Positions 32,186 through 38,964 of a stretch of DNA of 38,964 bases are shown in pieces; the first letter of the stretch is position 1; each line of letters opens with the position of its first letter. This DNA is from Cryobacterium shii (lineage in GTDB: Bacteria > Actinomycetota > Actinomycetes > Actinomycetales > Microbacteriaceae). Location: NCBI RefSeq assembly GCF_004402595.1, contig NZ_SOFY01000023.1, positions 1 through 38,964 of the forward strand, in the 5' to 3' direction. A program made the position numbers and the translations under genes. Under the pieces are notes generated by a model. That model saw only the letters and a list, made by a program, of their open reading frames with translations. It ran no database searches and had not been told where the DNA came from.

Positions 32186-33157
32186 ATGAGCGTGATCGAG
32201 AATTCCAAGCTGGCCATCATCGGAGCGGGAGCGGTGGGGTCCTCCCTCGCCTACGCCTCCCTGATCCGTCAATCGGCGCGCGAAGTCGTGCTCTACGACA
32301 TCAACGGGCCCAAGGTCGAGGCCGAGGTGCTCGACCTGGCCCACGGCACCCAGTTCACCGGTGCCTCCTGCGTGGCCGGCGGCAGCGACCTCGACGCGAT
32401 CGCGGGGGCGAACATGGTCGTCATCACCGCCGGCGCGAGGCAGCACCCGGGCCAGTCCCGGCTCGAGATGGCCGGTGTCAACGTCGGCATCCTGCGGGAA
32501 CTGATGCCGAAACTCGTCGAGCGCGCCCCCGACGCCATCTACATGCTGGTCACCAACCCCTGCGACGTGCTGGCCTACGCGGCACGCGAGTTCAGCGGGC
32601 TGCCGGCCTCGCGGGTCTTCGGCTCCGGCACGGTCCTGGACTCGTCACGGCTGCGCTGGATGCTGGCGCACCGGGTCGGGGTCGCGATCGCCAATGTGCA
32701 CGCGGTCATCGTCGGCGAGCACGGCGACTCGGAGTTCCCACTCTGGTCCCAGGCCCGGATCGGCCCGATCTCGATGGCCGAGTGGGTTCAGGACGCGATC
32801 TCGCCGAAGGGCCTGGTTCCCTTCTCCGAATCGGAATTCGACGCGATCACCGAGAGTGTGAAGTCCGCGGCCTACAAGGTGATCGAGGGCAAGGGCGCGA
32901 CCAACTACGCGATCGGGCTGTCCGGCGCCCGGATCGTCGAGGCCGTGCTCCGTGACGAGGGCGCCGTGCTGCCCGTGAGTTCGGTGCTCACCGACTACCG
33001 CGGCGTCAGCAACGTGGCCCTCTCGGTGCCGAGCGTGATCAACGCCGACGGGGTCTCTCGGGTGATCGAGGTGCCCTTCAGCGAGAAGGAGCAGGAACTG
33101 TTCGAGCACTCGGCGGCGACTCTGCGCCAGACGCTGGACGGACTCGGCCTGAAGTGA
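32186..33157 (+). CDS. ldh: L-lactate dehydrogenase
   Basis: A 323-residue LDH/MDH-superfamily enzyme. The NAD loop is AIIGAGAVGSSLAYA (10-24). The mobile loop RQHPGQSRLEMAGVN carries the Gln90 that favours lactate/pyruvate over malate (Arg in malate dehydrogenases). The substrate-binding Arg155 is in LDSSRLRWML with Asp152. The proton-relay His179 is in VGEHGDSEFPLW. It reduces pyruvate to L-lactate with NADH. The protein begins at ATG 32186. The gene is convergent with tRNA-Gly. Confidence 0.93.
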   Translation: MSVIENSKLAIIGAGAVGSSLAYASLIRQSAREVVLYDINGPKVEAEVLDLAHGTQFTGASCVAGGSDLDAIAGANMVVITAGARQHPGQSRLEMAGVNVGILRELMPKLVERAPDAIYMLVTNPCDVLAYAAREFSGLPASRVFGSGTVLDSSRLRWMLAHRVGVAIANVHAVIVGEHGDSEFPLWSQARIGPISMAEWVQDAISPKGLVPFSESEFDAITESVKSAAYKVIEGKGATNYAIGLSGARIVEAVLRDEGAVLPVSSVLTDYRGVSNVALSVPSVINADGVSRVIEVPFSEKEQELFEHSAATLRQTLDGLGLK

Positions 33158-33166
33158 GCGATGTTG

Positions 33167-33240
33167 TGGAGGGGATGACGGGAATCGAACCCGCGCCATC
33201 AGTTTGGAAAACTGAGGCTCTACCATTGAGCTACATCCCC
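33167..33240 (-). tRNA. tRNA-Gly (anticodon TCC)
   Basis: The minus strand reads GGGGATGTAGCTCAATGGTA through to CATCCCC. The acceptor stem is GGGGATG/CATCCCC. The anticodon stem TCAGT/ACTGA holds loop TTTCCAA, anticodon TCC. The T arm is CGGGTTCGATTCCCG. Discriminator T (33170) is followed by an encoded CCA (33167-33169). It lies ten bases after ldh, convergent to it. Confidence 0.96.
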
Positions 33241-33330
33241 CGAGCGCAGTCTCCCGCGCACTCACACAGCGTAGTACACGTTGGCGGGTGCTCGCTGCAC
33301 AGGGGGACCCGCGACATCCGGCCCGTGCAG

Positions 33331-33336
33331 TAGACT
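33331..33336 (+). promoter_or_regulatory. Candidate -10 box for tRNA-Pro (and possibly tig)
   Basis: TAGACT lies in the 169-bp gap between the divergent tRNA genes, 74 bases before tRNA-Pro. On the other strand a TACTAC-type box near 33273-33278 could serve tRNA-Gly. Confidence 0.4.
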
Positions 33337-33409
33337 AACCGAGGTCATTCTGCGTGAAGTGCGATCCTTGCACGCCTCGCGGACGGCACCACCGGGTTGA
33401 GACAGTGTC

Positions 33410-33486
33410 CGGGGCGTAGCTCAGCTTGGTAGAGCGCTCGGTTTGGGGCCGAGAGGTCGCAGGTTCGAATCCTGTCGCCCCGACCA
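33410..33486 (+). tRNA. tRNA-Pro (anticodon TGG)
   Basis: The acceptor stem CGGGGCG/CGCCCCG pairs perfectly. The D arm is GCTCAGCTTGGTAGAGC. The anticodon stem CTCGG/CCGAG encloses TTTGGGG, anticodon TGG. The T arm is GCAGGTTCGAATCCTGT. Discriminator A is followed by encoded CCA. It is 40 bp upstream of tig, so processing from a joint transcript is possible. Confidence 0.97.
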
Positions 33487-33526
33487 TCATCCCCCCATAC
33501 ATCGGTCGAACACAGGAGATTGCCAC

Positions 33527-34969
33527 GTGAAGTCCACGGTAGAAAAGCTGAGCCCCACTCGCGCCAAGGTCACCATCTCGGTGACTCCCGAGGAGCTGAA
33601 GCCCAGCATCACCCACGCCTACGGTCACATCGCCGAGGACATCAACATTCCCGGCTTCCGCAAGGGCAAGGTTCCGCCCGCCATCATCGACCAGCGCGTC
33701 GGTAAGTCGGCCGTGCTCGAGCACGCCGTCAACGAGAGCCTCGACGGCTTCTACCGCACCGCGGTCACCGAGCACAAGCTGCGCCCCCTCGGCCGCCCCG
33801 AGGCCGACATCGTCGAATGGCCCAGCGACAAGGACTTCTCCGGAGACCTGCAGCTGTCCATCGAGGTTGACGTGCGCCCCGAGATCGACCTGCCCAACTA
33901 CTCCGGCCTGAAGCTCACCGTCGACGCCGTCGAGGTGTCCGACGAAGAGGTCGCCGAGGAGCTCGACAACCTGCGCAGCCGCTTCGGCACGCTCATCACC
34001 GTCGACCGCCCCGCCACCACGGGCGACTTCGCCCAGATCGACCTGATCGCCGCGATCAGCGGCGTCGAGGTCGACAACGCCAGCGGGATCTCCTACGAGG
34101 TCGGCTCCGGCGACCTCATCGACGGTATCGACGAGGCGCTCGACTCCCTCAGCGCCGGCGAGACCACCACCTTCAACTCGAAGCTCATGGGCGGCGAACA
34201 CGAGGGCGAGACCGCTGAGATCACCGTCACCGTCATCGCCGTCAAGGAGCGTGAGCTTCCCACCGCCGACGACGACTTCGCGCAGATCGCCAGCGAATTC
34301 GACACCATCGCCGAGCTCACCGACAGCCTGAAGGTCAACGTCGAGCGCTCCAAGGTCTTCGGCCAGGGCACGCAGGCTCGCGAGAAGCTCGTTGAGCAGC
34401 TCCTCGAGTCGGTCGAGGTCCCGATCCCGACCGCGATCATCGAAGACGAGGTTCGTCGCCACCTCGAGGGCGAGAACCGCCTCGAAGACGCCGAGCACCG
34501 CGCCGAGGTCACCGAATCCAGCGAGAAGACCTTCCGCCAGCAGATCCTGCTCGACACGATCGCCGAGGCCGAGAAGGTCCAGGTCAGCCAGGACGAGCTG
34601 ACTCAGTACCTGATCCAGGGTGCCAGCCAGTACGGCATGGACCCGAGCGAGTTCGTCCAGGCGCTCAGCGGCAACGGCCAGATCCCGTCGATGGTGGCCG
34701 AGGTCGCCCGCAACAAGGCCCTCGCCATCGCCCTGGGCAAGGCCGAGGTCGTAGACACCAACGGCAACGCCGTCGACCTGTCCGAGTTCGTCGCCGTCCC
34801 GGACGAGGACGAAGACGAAGACGACGAGATCGAGGAAGACGACTCGGACGCCGAGGCCGTCGCAGCCGAGGCCGACGCCGAGGCCGAGGCCGCCGAGGCC
34901 AAGGCCGCCAAGGCAAAGGCTGCCAAGGCCGCAGCGGCGAAGAAGAAGGCCGCCGCCGCCAAGGAGTAG
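33527..34969 (+). CDS. tig: Trigger factor (ribosome-associated chaperone/PPIase)
   Basis: A 480-residue protein. The N-terminal ribosome-binding domain ends in the signature [17 protein letters not shown]-type PPIase domain follows (about 150-245: [31 protein letters not shown]). A long helical chaperone domain runs to ~residue 425. The last ~55 residues are unusual low complexity: an Asp/Glu run, then Ala/Glu and finally Ala/Lys repeats. The start is GTG 33527 ([16 protein letters not shown]) with AGGAG ten bases upstream; the upstream in-frame stretch is tRNA sequence. It binds nascent chains at the exit tunnel and sits upstream of clpP1P2X, the usual order. Confidence 0.96.
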   Translation: MKSTVEKLSPTRAKVTISVTPEELKPSITHAYGHIAEDINIPGFRKGKVPPAIIDQRVGKSAVLEHAVNESLDGFYRTAVTEHKLRPLGRPEADIVEWPSDKDFSGDLQLSIEVDVRPEIDLPNYSGLKLTVDAVEVSDEEVAEELDNLRSRFGTLITVDRPATTGDFAQIDLIAAISGVEVDNASGISYEVGSGDLIDGIDEALDSLSAGETTTFNSKLMGGEHEGETAEITVTVIAVKERELPTADDDFAQIASEFDTIAELTDSLKVNVERSKVFGQGTQAREKLVEQLLESVEVPIPTAIIEDEVRRHLEGENRLEDAEHRAEVTESSEKTFRQQILLDTIAEAEKVQVSQDELTQYLIQGASQYGMDPSEFVQALSGNGQIPSMVAEVARNKALAIALGKAEVVDTNGNAVDLSEFVAVPDEDEDEDDEIEEDDSDAEAVAAEADAEAEAAEAKAAKAKAAKAAAAKKKAAAAKE

Positions 34970-34995
34970 CACCACCCCCGCTCACGCGCGCCGAC

Positions 34996-35022
34996 GGGCC
35001 GGATGTCACAGACATCCGGCCC
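34996..35022 (+). terminator. Intrinsic terminator of tig
   Basis: A perfect 12-bp stem, GGGCCGGATGTC/GACATCCGGCCC, with a three-base loop is followed by GTTTCGCGTTT. It separates tig from the palindrome and clpP1. Confidence 0.8.
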
Positions 35023-35038
35023 GTTTCGCGTTTGCCCT

Positions 35039-35123
35039 GACGAATTCGACGGAGATTCTCCGGTTCTGGACTGGTTTGGGCCGTATTCGGGGTTTTTAGA
35101 GCAGGATCTCCGTCGAATTGGTT
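35039..35123. repeat. Family A palindromic repeat, copy 5
   Basis: Left end GACGAATTCGACGGAGATTC and right end GGATCTCCGTCGAATTGGTT. The subterminal right segment GTTTTTAGAGCAG is shared with copy 6. It lies between the tig terminator and the clpP1 promoter. Confidence 0.92.
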
Positions 35124-35196
35124 CAGAGCGACGGATGCGCGGGGTCCGGCAGCACGGATGCGCGGGGCCCGGCGGGGCGGCCCGGCGCGGCGCGTT

Positions 35197-35213
35197 ATCT
35201 GCCGAGGGCGAAC
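35197..35213. promoter_or_regulatory. Candidate ClgR box upstream of clpP1
   Basis: ATCTGC-CGAGG-GCGAAC follows the actinobacterial ClgR layout GTTCGC-N5-GCGAAC. The right half-site is perfect and the left matches at three of six positions. It sits just upstream of the presumed -35 of a promoter with -10 TATAGA (35239-35244), the correct place for an activator. Confidence 0.5.
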
Positions 35214-35238
35214 ACAGCAGTTCCGGAGCGTTGGCTCC

Positions 35239-35244
35239 TATAGA
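35239..35244 (+). promoter_or_regulatory. Candidate -10 box of clpP1P2
   Basis: TATAGA, 35 bases before the clpP1 ATG, with no good -35. A weak -35 is compatible with activator control by ClgR. Confidence 0.45.
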
Positions 35245-35279
35245 TTCAATCTGAAGCGACAAGTGAAACGGAGCGCGAC

Positions 35280-35879
35280 ATGGCCGATATGACACCTACA
35301 CCCGGCGTTTTTGACCGACTGCTGAAAGACCGCATCATCTGGCTCGGTTCCGAGGTTCGGGATGAGAACGCCAACGAGATCTGTGCCAAGATCCTGCTGC
35401 TGGCCGCAGAGGATTCGGAGCGGGACATCTTCCTGTACATCAACTCGCCCGGTGGCTCGATCACGGCTGGGATGGCGATCTACGACACGATGAAGTTCGT
35501 ACCCAACGACATCGTCACCGTCGGCATCGGCCTTGCCGCGTCGATGGGCCAGTTCCTGTTGTCCTCCGGTAGCAAGGGCAAGCGCTACATCACCCCGAAC
35601 GCCCGCGTCCTGCTGCACCAGCCGTCCGGCGGTTTCGGTGGCACGGCCGCCGACATCCAGACCCAGGCCAAGGTGATCCTGGACATGAAGAAGCGGATGG
35701 CCGAACTGACGGCAGAGCAGACCGGCAAGTCGGTCGAGCAGGTCCTCATCGACAATGACCGCGACAACTGGTTCACCGCCCAGGAGGCCGTAGCATACGG
35801 CTTCGTCGACCACCTGCGCGAATTCGCGTCGGATGTGGTCGGCGGCGGCGGCACCGACGACTCAGTGAACAAGAAGTAG
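35280..35879 (+). CDS. clpP1: ATP-dependent Clp protease proteolytic subunit 1
   Basis: A 199-residue serine peptidase. The catalytic triad is Ser88 ([11 protein letters not shown]), His113 (VLLHQPSGG) and Asp162 (NDRDNWF). The oxyanion-loop and oligomer segments [12 protein letters not shown] and [14 protein letters not shown] are present. ATG 35280 has ACGGAG upstream. It is followed 16 bp later by clpP2; in Actinobacteria the two form a mixed two-ring tetradecamer that is active only together. Partners here would be ClpX (encoded downstream) and ClpC. A short Gly/Asp/Lys tail follows the peptidase fold. Confidence 0.96.
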   Translation: MADMTPTPGVFDRLLKDRIIWLGSEVRDENANEICAKILLLAAEDSERDIFLYINSPGGSITAGMAIYDTMKFVPNDIVTVGIGLAASMGQFLLSSGSKGKRYITPNARVLLHQPSGGFGGTAADIQTQAKVILDMKKRMAELTAEQTGKSVEQVLIDNDRDNWFTAQEAVAYGFVDHLREFASDVVGGGGTDDSVNKK

Positions 35880-35895
35880 GACGGGCAGAAACGAC

Positions 35896-36567
35896 ATGGA
35901 ATTCACGAATTTTGGTCACCAGGCCGGTGGCCGCGCCCCGCAGTCGCCCGAGGCCCGCTACATCCTCCCCACGTTCGAAGAGCGCACCGCCTACGGCTAC
36001 AAGCGTCAGGACCCCTACGCGAAGCTGTTCGAGGACCGCATCATCTTTCTCGGCGTGCAGGTCGACGACGCCTCGGCCGACGACGTCATGGCCCAGCTTC
36101 TCGTGCTGGAGAGCCAGGACCCCGATCGCGACATCGTGATGTACATCAACTCCCCGGGTGGTTCCTTCACCGCGATGACGGCCATCTACGACACGATGCA
36201 GTACATCCGGCCGCACATCCAGACGGTCTGCCTCGGCCAGGCGGCCTCCGCCGCTGCGGTGCTGCTTGCCGGTGGAACGCCCGGAAAGCGTCTCGCGCTG
36301 CCGAACGCGCGCATCCTCATCCATCAGCCTTCGGCCGGCGGTCAGGGAGGCGGGCAGGCATCCGACATCGAGATCCAGGCCGCCGAGATCCAGCGGATGC
36401 GTGAGTGGCTGGAATTCACCATCTCCCACCATTCCAACCGCACGGCGGAGCAGGTTCACAAGGACATCGACCGCGACAAGATCCTCGGCGCGGCCGAAGC
36501 GCTCGAGTACGGCCTGATCGACCAGATCCTGACCAGCCGCAAAAACGTGCCGACGCTCGTCAAATAA
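35896..36567 (+). CDS. clpP2: ATP-dependent Clp protease proteolytic subunit 2
   Basis: A 223-residue peptidase with triad Ser118 ([11 protein letters not shown]), His143 ([10 protein letters not shown]) and Asp194 (DIDRDKI). The first ~35 residues ([18 protein letters not shown] then [13 protein letters not shown]) form the longer N-terminal segment typical of ClpP2, probably removed by processing. It is cotranscribed with clpP1, from which it is separated by 16 bp with GGGCAG before the ATG. A strong hairpin follows the stop. Confidence 0.96.
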   Translation: MEFTNFGHQAGGRAPQSPEARYILPTFEERTAYGYKRQDPYAKLFEDRIIFLGVQVDDASADDVMAQLLVLESQDPDRDIVMYINSPGGSFTAMTAIYDTMQYIRPHIQTVCLGQAASAAAVLLAGGTPGKRLALPNARILIHQPSAGGQGGGQASDIEIQAAEIQRMREWLEFTISHHSNRTAEQVHKDIDRDKILGAAEALEYGLIDQILTSRKNVPTLVK

Positions 36568-36580
36568 GGCACAGAACATG

Positions 36581-36627
36581 AACGCGACGGATGCCCGGCG
36601 GCAGGTTCGCCGGGCATCCGTCGCGTT
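36581..36627 (+). terminator. Terminator-like hairpin after clpP2
   Basis: A perfect 20-bp stem (arms 36581-36600 and 36608-36627; core ACGGATGCCCGGCG/CGCCGGGCATCCGT) with a seven-base loop. There is no clear U-tract. Each arm contains the octamer CGGATGCC. It divides clpP1P2 from clpX. Confidence 0.7.
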
Positions 36628-36717
36628 CGGCACATCGGGACCCTCCCGCCCCACGGGCACCGGGATCGTTATCCGACGCATCCGCGTAGCCTGCACCCCA
36701 GCGTCACAGGCACAAGC

Positions 36718-36723
36718 TAGGCT
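36718..36723 (+). promoter_or_regulatory. Candidate -10 box of clpX
   Basis: TAGGCT precedes a ~45-base leader that contains two CTAATC direct repeats (36732-36737, 36749-36754; both preceded by G) and then GGAGG. The repeats could be an operator. Motif-based only. Confidence 0.35.
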
Positions 36724-36772
36724 CAATGCAGCTAATCAGTCAAGGCTGCTAATCGATGGAGGAGGCTGACGG

Positions 36773-38053
36773 ATGGCCCGAATAGGCGAAAGCGCCGACC
36801 TGTTGAAGTGCTCTTTCTGCGGGAAGAGCCAGAAGCAGGTCCAGCAGCTCATTGCGGGCCCCGGCGTGTACATCTGCGACGAATGCGTCGAACTGTGCAA
36901 CGAGATCATCGAGGAGCGCCTGGCCGAAGCCGGCGCCGAAGAGGGTGCCGGCGAGTTTGAACTGCCCAAGCCGAAAGAGATCTTCGGCTTCCTCGAGGAA
37001 TACGTCATCGGGCAGGAAGCCGCCAAGCGCGCCCTGGCCGTCGCCGTCTACAACCACTACAAGCGCGTGCGTTCCCGCGCGACCCTCACGGCCGCCGACG
37101 CCATCCACGATGATGTCGAGATCGCCAAGTCGAACATCCTGCTGATCGGCCCCACCGGGTGCGGCAAGACCTATCTCGCGCAGACCCTGGCCAAGCGCCT
37201 CAACGTGCCTTTCGCCGTGGCGGATGCGACGGCCCTGACCGAGGCCGGCTACGTCGGCGAAGACGTGGAGAACATCCTCCTCAAGCTGATCCAGGCGGCC
37301 GACTATGACGTCAAGCGCGCCGAGACCGGCATCATCTACATCGACGAGATCGACAAGATCGCCCGCAAGGCCGAGAACCCCTCGATCACCCGCGACGTGT
37401 CCGGTGAGGGTGTGCAGCAGGCCCTGCTGAAAATCCTCGAGGGCACCGTGGCGTCGGTCCCGCCGCAGGGCGGCCGCAAGCATCCGCACCAGGAATTCAT
37501 CCAGATCGACACGACCAATGTGCTGTTCATCGTGGCCGGTGCCTTCGCGGGCCTGGACGACATCATCTCGACCCGGGCCGGCAAGAAGGGCATCGGTTTC
37601 GGGGCGCCCCTCCACAGCAAGGGCGACGACGTCAACCTGTTCAGCGAGGTGCTGCCCGAAGACCTGCACAAGTTCGGGCTGATCCCCGAGTTCATCGGCC
37701 GGCTTCCCGTGGTCACGACGGTCACGCAGCTCGACCAGGTGGCGCTGATGCAGATCCTGACCGTGCCGAAGAACGCCCTCGTGCGCCAGTACCAGCGCAT
37801 GTTCGAACTCGACGGCGTCGAACTCGAATTCGAGCAGCCGGCCCTCGAGGCCATCGCCGACCTGGCGGTGCTCCGCAAGACCGGTGCCCGTGGTCTGCGC
37901 GCGATCATGGAAGAGGTTCTCGGGCCGATCATGTTCGAGGTGCCGTCCAGCTCCGAGGTTGCGCGGGTAGTCGTGACCCGGGCCGCGGTTCTCGACAACG
38001 CCGAACCGACGATCGTGCTGCACAAGCCCCGCCGGGTGGAGAAGTCCGCCTAA
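36773..38053 (+). CDS. clpX: ATP-dependent Clp protease ATP-binding subunit ClpX
   Basis: A 426-residue AAA+ unfoldase. The N-terminal zinc-binding domain has C13/C16 (CSFC) and C35/C38 (CDEC). The Walker A loop is GPTGCGKT (126-133), and Walker B is [10 protein letters not shown]. The pore and ClpP-contact region includes GRKHPHQEF and KKGIGFGA (the IGF-type loop that docks on ClpP). Sensor-2 Arg is in [13 protein letters not shown]. It unfolds tagged substrates and feeds them to ClpP1P2. ATG 36773 has GGAGGAGG nearby. It has its own promoter-like region after the clpP2 hairpin. Confidence 0.97.
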   Translation: MARIGESADLLKCSFCGKSQKQVQQLIAGPGVYICDECVELCNEIIEERLAEAGAEEGAGEFELPKPKEIFGFLEEYVIGQEAAKRALAVAVYNHYKRVRSRATLTAADAIHDDVEIAKSNILLIGPTGCGKTYLAQTLAKRLNVPFAVADATALTEAGYVGEDVENILLKLIQAADYDVKRAETGIIYIDEIDKIARKAENPSITRDVSGEGVQQALLKILEGTVASVPPQGGRKHPHQEFIQIDTTNVLFIVAGAFAGLDDIISTRAGKKGIGFGAPLHSKGDDVNLFSEVLPEDLHKFGLIPEFIGRLPVVTTVTQLDQVALMQILTVPKNALVRQYQRMFELDGVELEFEQPALEAIADLAVLRKTGARGLRAIMEEVLGPIMFEVPSSSEVARVVVTRAAVLDNAEPTIVLHKPRRVEKSA

Positions 38054-38147
38054 CCTCGGTTCTTCCCTGCCTCGCTGCCCCGCCGCCCGCAGCCCCGCCT
38101 CCCTCTGACGCCGGAGATCCGAGTGCCAGCCCCTCTTCGCCGGCGTC

Positions 38148-38800
38148 GTGGCGGCCATCACCGGTTTCGCCAGCTCGCTCGTGCTCGTCATCGCGGGGCT
38201 GCAGGCGGTCGGGGCGAACGACGCCCAGGCCGCCTCCGGACTGCTCGCCCTGTGCCTGCTGGTCGGGATCACCTGTGTGCTGCTGCCGTGGTACTTCAAG
38301 ATGCCGATCTCCTTCGCCTGGTCCACCCCCGGTGCGGCTCTGCTCATAGCGGCGGGGGAGACCACGAACGATTTCGCCGCCGCCGCGGGCGCGTTCCTCG
38401 TCTGCGGGGCCCTGATCGTGCTGAGCGGGCTGTGGCCGGCGCTCGGGCGGGACATCACCAGCATCCCCAAGACGATCGCGAGTGCCATGCTCGCGGGCAT
38501 CCTGTTCCCGATCTGCCTGGCGCCGGTGACGGCATCCGTGCAACAGCCGCTGCTCGCGGTGCCCGTAGTCGTGGTCTGGCTGGTCGTGTTTCGGCTCGCG
38601 CGCCCCTGGGCCGTGCCGGCGGCCATGGTCGTGGCGGCGATCGGGGTTGCCCTCAGGCGGGCACGGACTGGCTGACCGCCTCGTCGTCCGCACCCGGCCT
38701 GGTCTTCACCCCGCCCGTGTTCGACCCGGTGGTCATCGTGAGCCTCGGGCTCTGGCTCGGCGGCGGCCGGCCTCGCACCGCTCCCGTCGGTGCCTCCTGA
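38148..38800 (+). pseudogene. Remnant of a BenE-type benzoate/H+ symporter
   Basis: The frame through 38148 reads QPLFAGVVAAITGFASSLVL, QAASGLLALCLLVGITCVLL, then ISFAWSTPGAALLIAAGE and SIPKTIASAMLAGILFP, the N-terminal half of BenE. No usable start precedes it; the upstream in-frame codons back to a TGA lack ATG/GTG/TTG. After VAAIGVAL near 38651 the frame shifts by one base: homology continues in another frame as AGTDWLTASSSAPGLVFTPP and VFDPVVIVSLGLWL, then ends at 38800. BenE is normally about 390 residues, so start, frame and C-terminal half are all lost. Its last codon touches palindrome copy 6. Confidence 0.8.
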
Positions 38801-38870
38801 CCAATTCGACGGAGATTTTGCCCAAATCGAGCCCCAGCAGCCCGGAAAGCTGTTTTTAGAGCAGTATCTC
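38799..38870. repeat. Family A palindromic repeat, copy 6, interrupted in its right arm
   Basis: Left end GACCAATTCGACGGAGATTT is intact. The interior and right subterminal GTTTTTAGAGCAG match copy 5, and the arm then reads TATCTC and stops. Where other copies continue CGTCGAATTSGTT, this one becomes GGCTCTCCTGTCG, an IS-like terminus. Confidence 0.88.
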
Positions 38871-38964
38871 GGCTCTCCTGTCGTAACCGTGGGTTAAACC
38901 CGGCCGGGGAGCACTGGTTTGTGGCCGCCGAGGCTGAGCATGGCGAGGGCGATGAGGGCGTCGG
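38871..38964. mobile_element. End of an insertion sequence, ISL3-like (runs off right edge)
   Basis: Starting at 38871, GGCTCTCCTGTCGTAACCG resembles the GGCTCTTC-type terminal inverted repeats of the ISL3 family. A minus-strand reading frame stops 23 bp inside, as expected for a transposase gene at an IS end. It interrupts palindrome copy 6. Family assignment is tentative; the boundary is well defined by comparison with the other palindromes. Confidence 0.6.
38894..38962 (-). CDS. C-terminal end of a probable transposase (partial)
   Basis: Twenty-two codons plus TAA are visible, reading DALIALAMLSLGGHKPVLP and then GRV. This resembles C-termini I associate with actinobacterial transposases, but the stretch is too short to assign a family with assurance. 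Its position next to the IS-like terminus is the main support. Confidence 0.5.
   Translation of the reverse strand, partial: DALIALAMLSLGGHKPVLPGRV

Noticed and set aside
33443..33526. N-terminal extension of trigger factor starting inside the tRNA
   Set aside because: The extra residues are translated tRNA-Pro sequence; a GTG with AGGAG at 33527 gives the normal trigger-factor N-terminus.
38123..38160. GTG at 38123 as the start of the benE-like gene
   Set aside because: It is in a different frame from the BenE-like residues that follow; translation gives a basic non-membrane peptide.

Overview
The window looks like chromosome of a high-GC actinobacterium, most likely Microbacteriaceae (Cryobacterium-like). 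The signs are DUF222/HNH, DUF6993 and DUF2332 proteins, a mycothiol-type nitroreductase relative, two tandem clpP genes, TANNNT-type -10 boxes placed almost directly before start codons, and strong G/C third-position bias. No phage, CRISPR array or plasmid functions are visible. The window begins inside a DUF222/HNH-type gene and ends inside the edge of an insertion sequence.

Layout. 1-6.7 kb: DUF222 fragment, a small conserved protein, an SSB paralogue, a DUF6993 lipoprotein, the ABC-F factor ettA, a hotdog thioesterase, then (minus strand) tesB with a Tat/lipoprotein Rieske protein, and a conserved unknown. 6.7-14.1 kb: a catabolic island. A PucR-type regulator is divergent from gabT, a Glu/Leu-type dehydrogenase, gabD and a flavin monoamine (putrescine-type) oxidase. 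The enzymes form a plausible route putrescine -> 4-aminobutanal -> GABA -> succinate semialdehyde -> succinate, with glutamate recycled by the dehydrogenase. 14.2-17.7 kb (minus strand): mscS, truncated haemoglobin, and an FAD dehydrogenase split by one in-frame amber codon. 17.8-27.5 kb: pepN, DUF2332, a DHA2 MFS pump, a GNAT protein, an unusual zinc-motif SDR, and an MHS-family MFS transporter. 27.7-33.2 kb: Rv2466c-like thioredoxin-fold protein, rpiB, a Nei/Fpg glycosylase, PaiB-like protein, amidohydrolase, ldh. 33.1-38.1 kb: tRNA-Gly(TCC), tRNA-Pro(TGG), tig, clpP1, clpP2, clpX (the protein-quality-control block). 38.1-38.9 kb: a decayed benE remnant and an IS end.

The most interesting non-genic feature is a dispersed family of about 85-bp intergenic palindromes with highly conserved 19-20 bp ends (AACSAATTCGACGGAGATT ... 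AATCTCCGTCGAATTSGTT) and variable interiors. There are six copies. The sixth is cut in its right arm exactly where an ISL3-like terminus (GGCTCT...) begins. A second 68-bp double-palindrome family (two copies) and a single 62-bp palindrome also lie between genes. The octamer CGGATGCC/GGCATCCG occurs about 34 times by eye, roughly ten times the base-composition expectation, on both strands, in genes and inside terminator stems. Leaderless-type promoters, a candidate ClgR box before clpP1 and a direct-repeat operator between pucR and gabT are the main regulatory observations.
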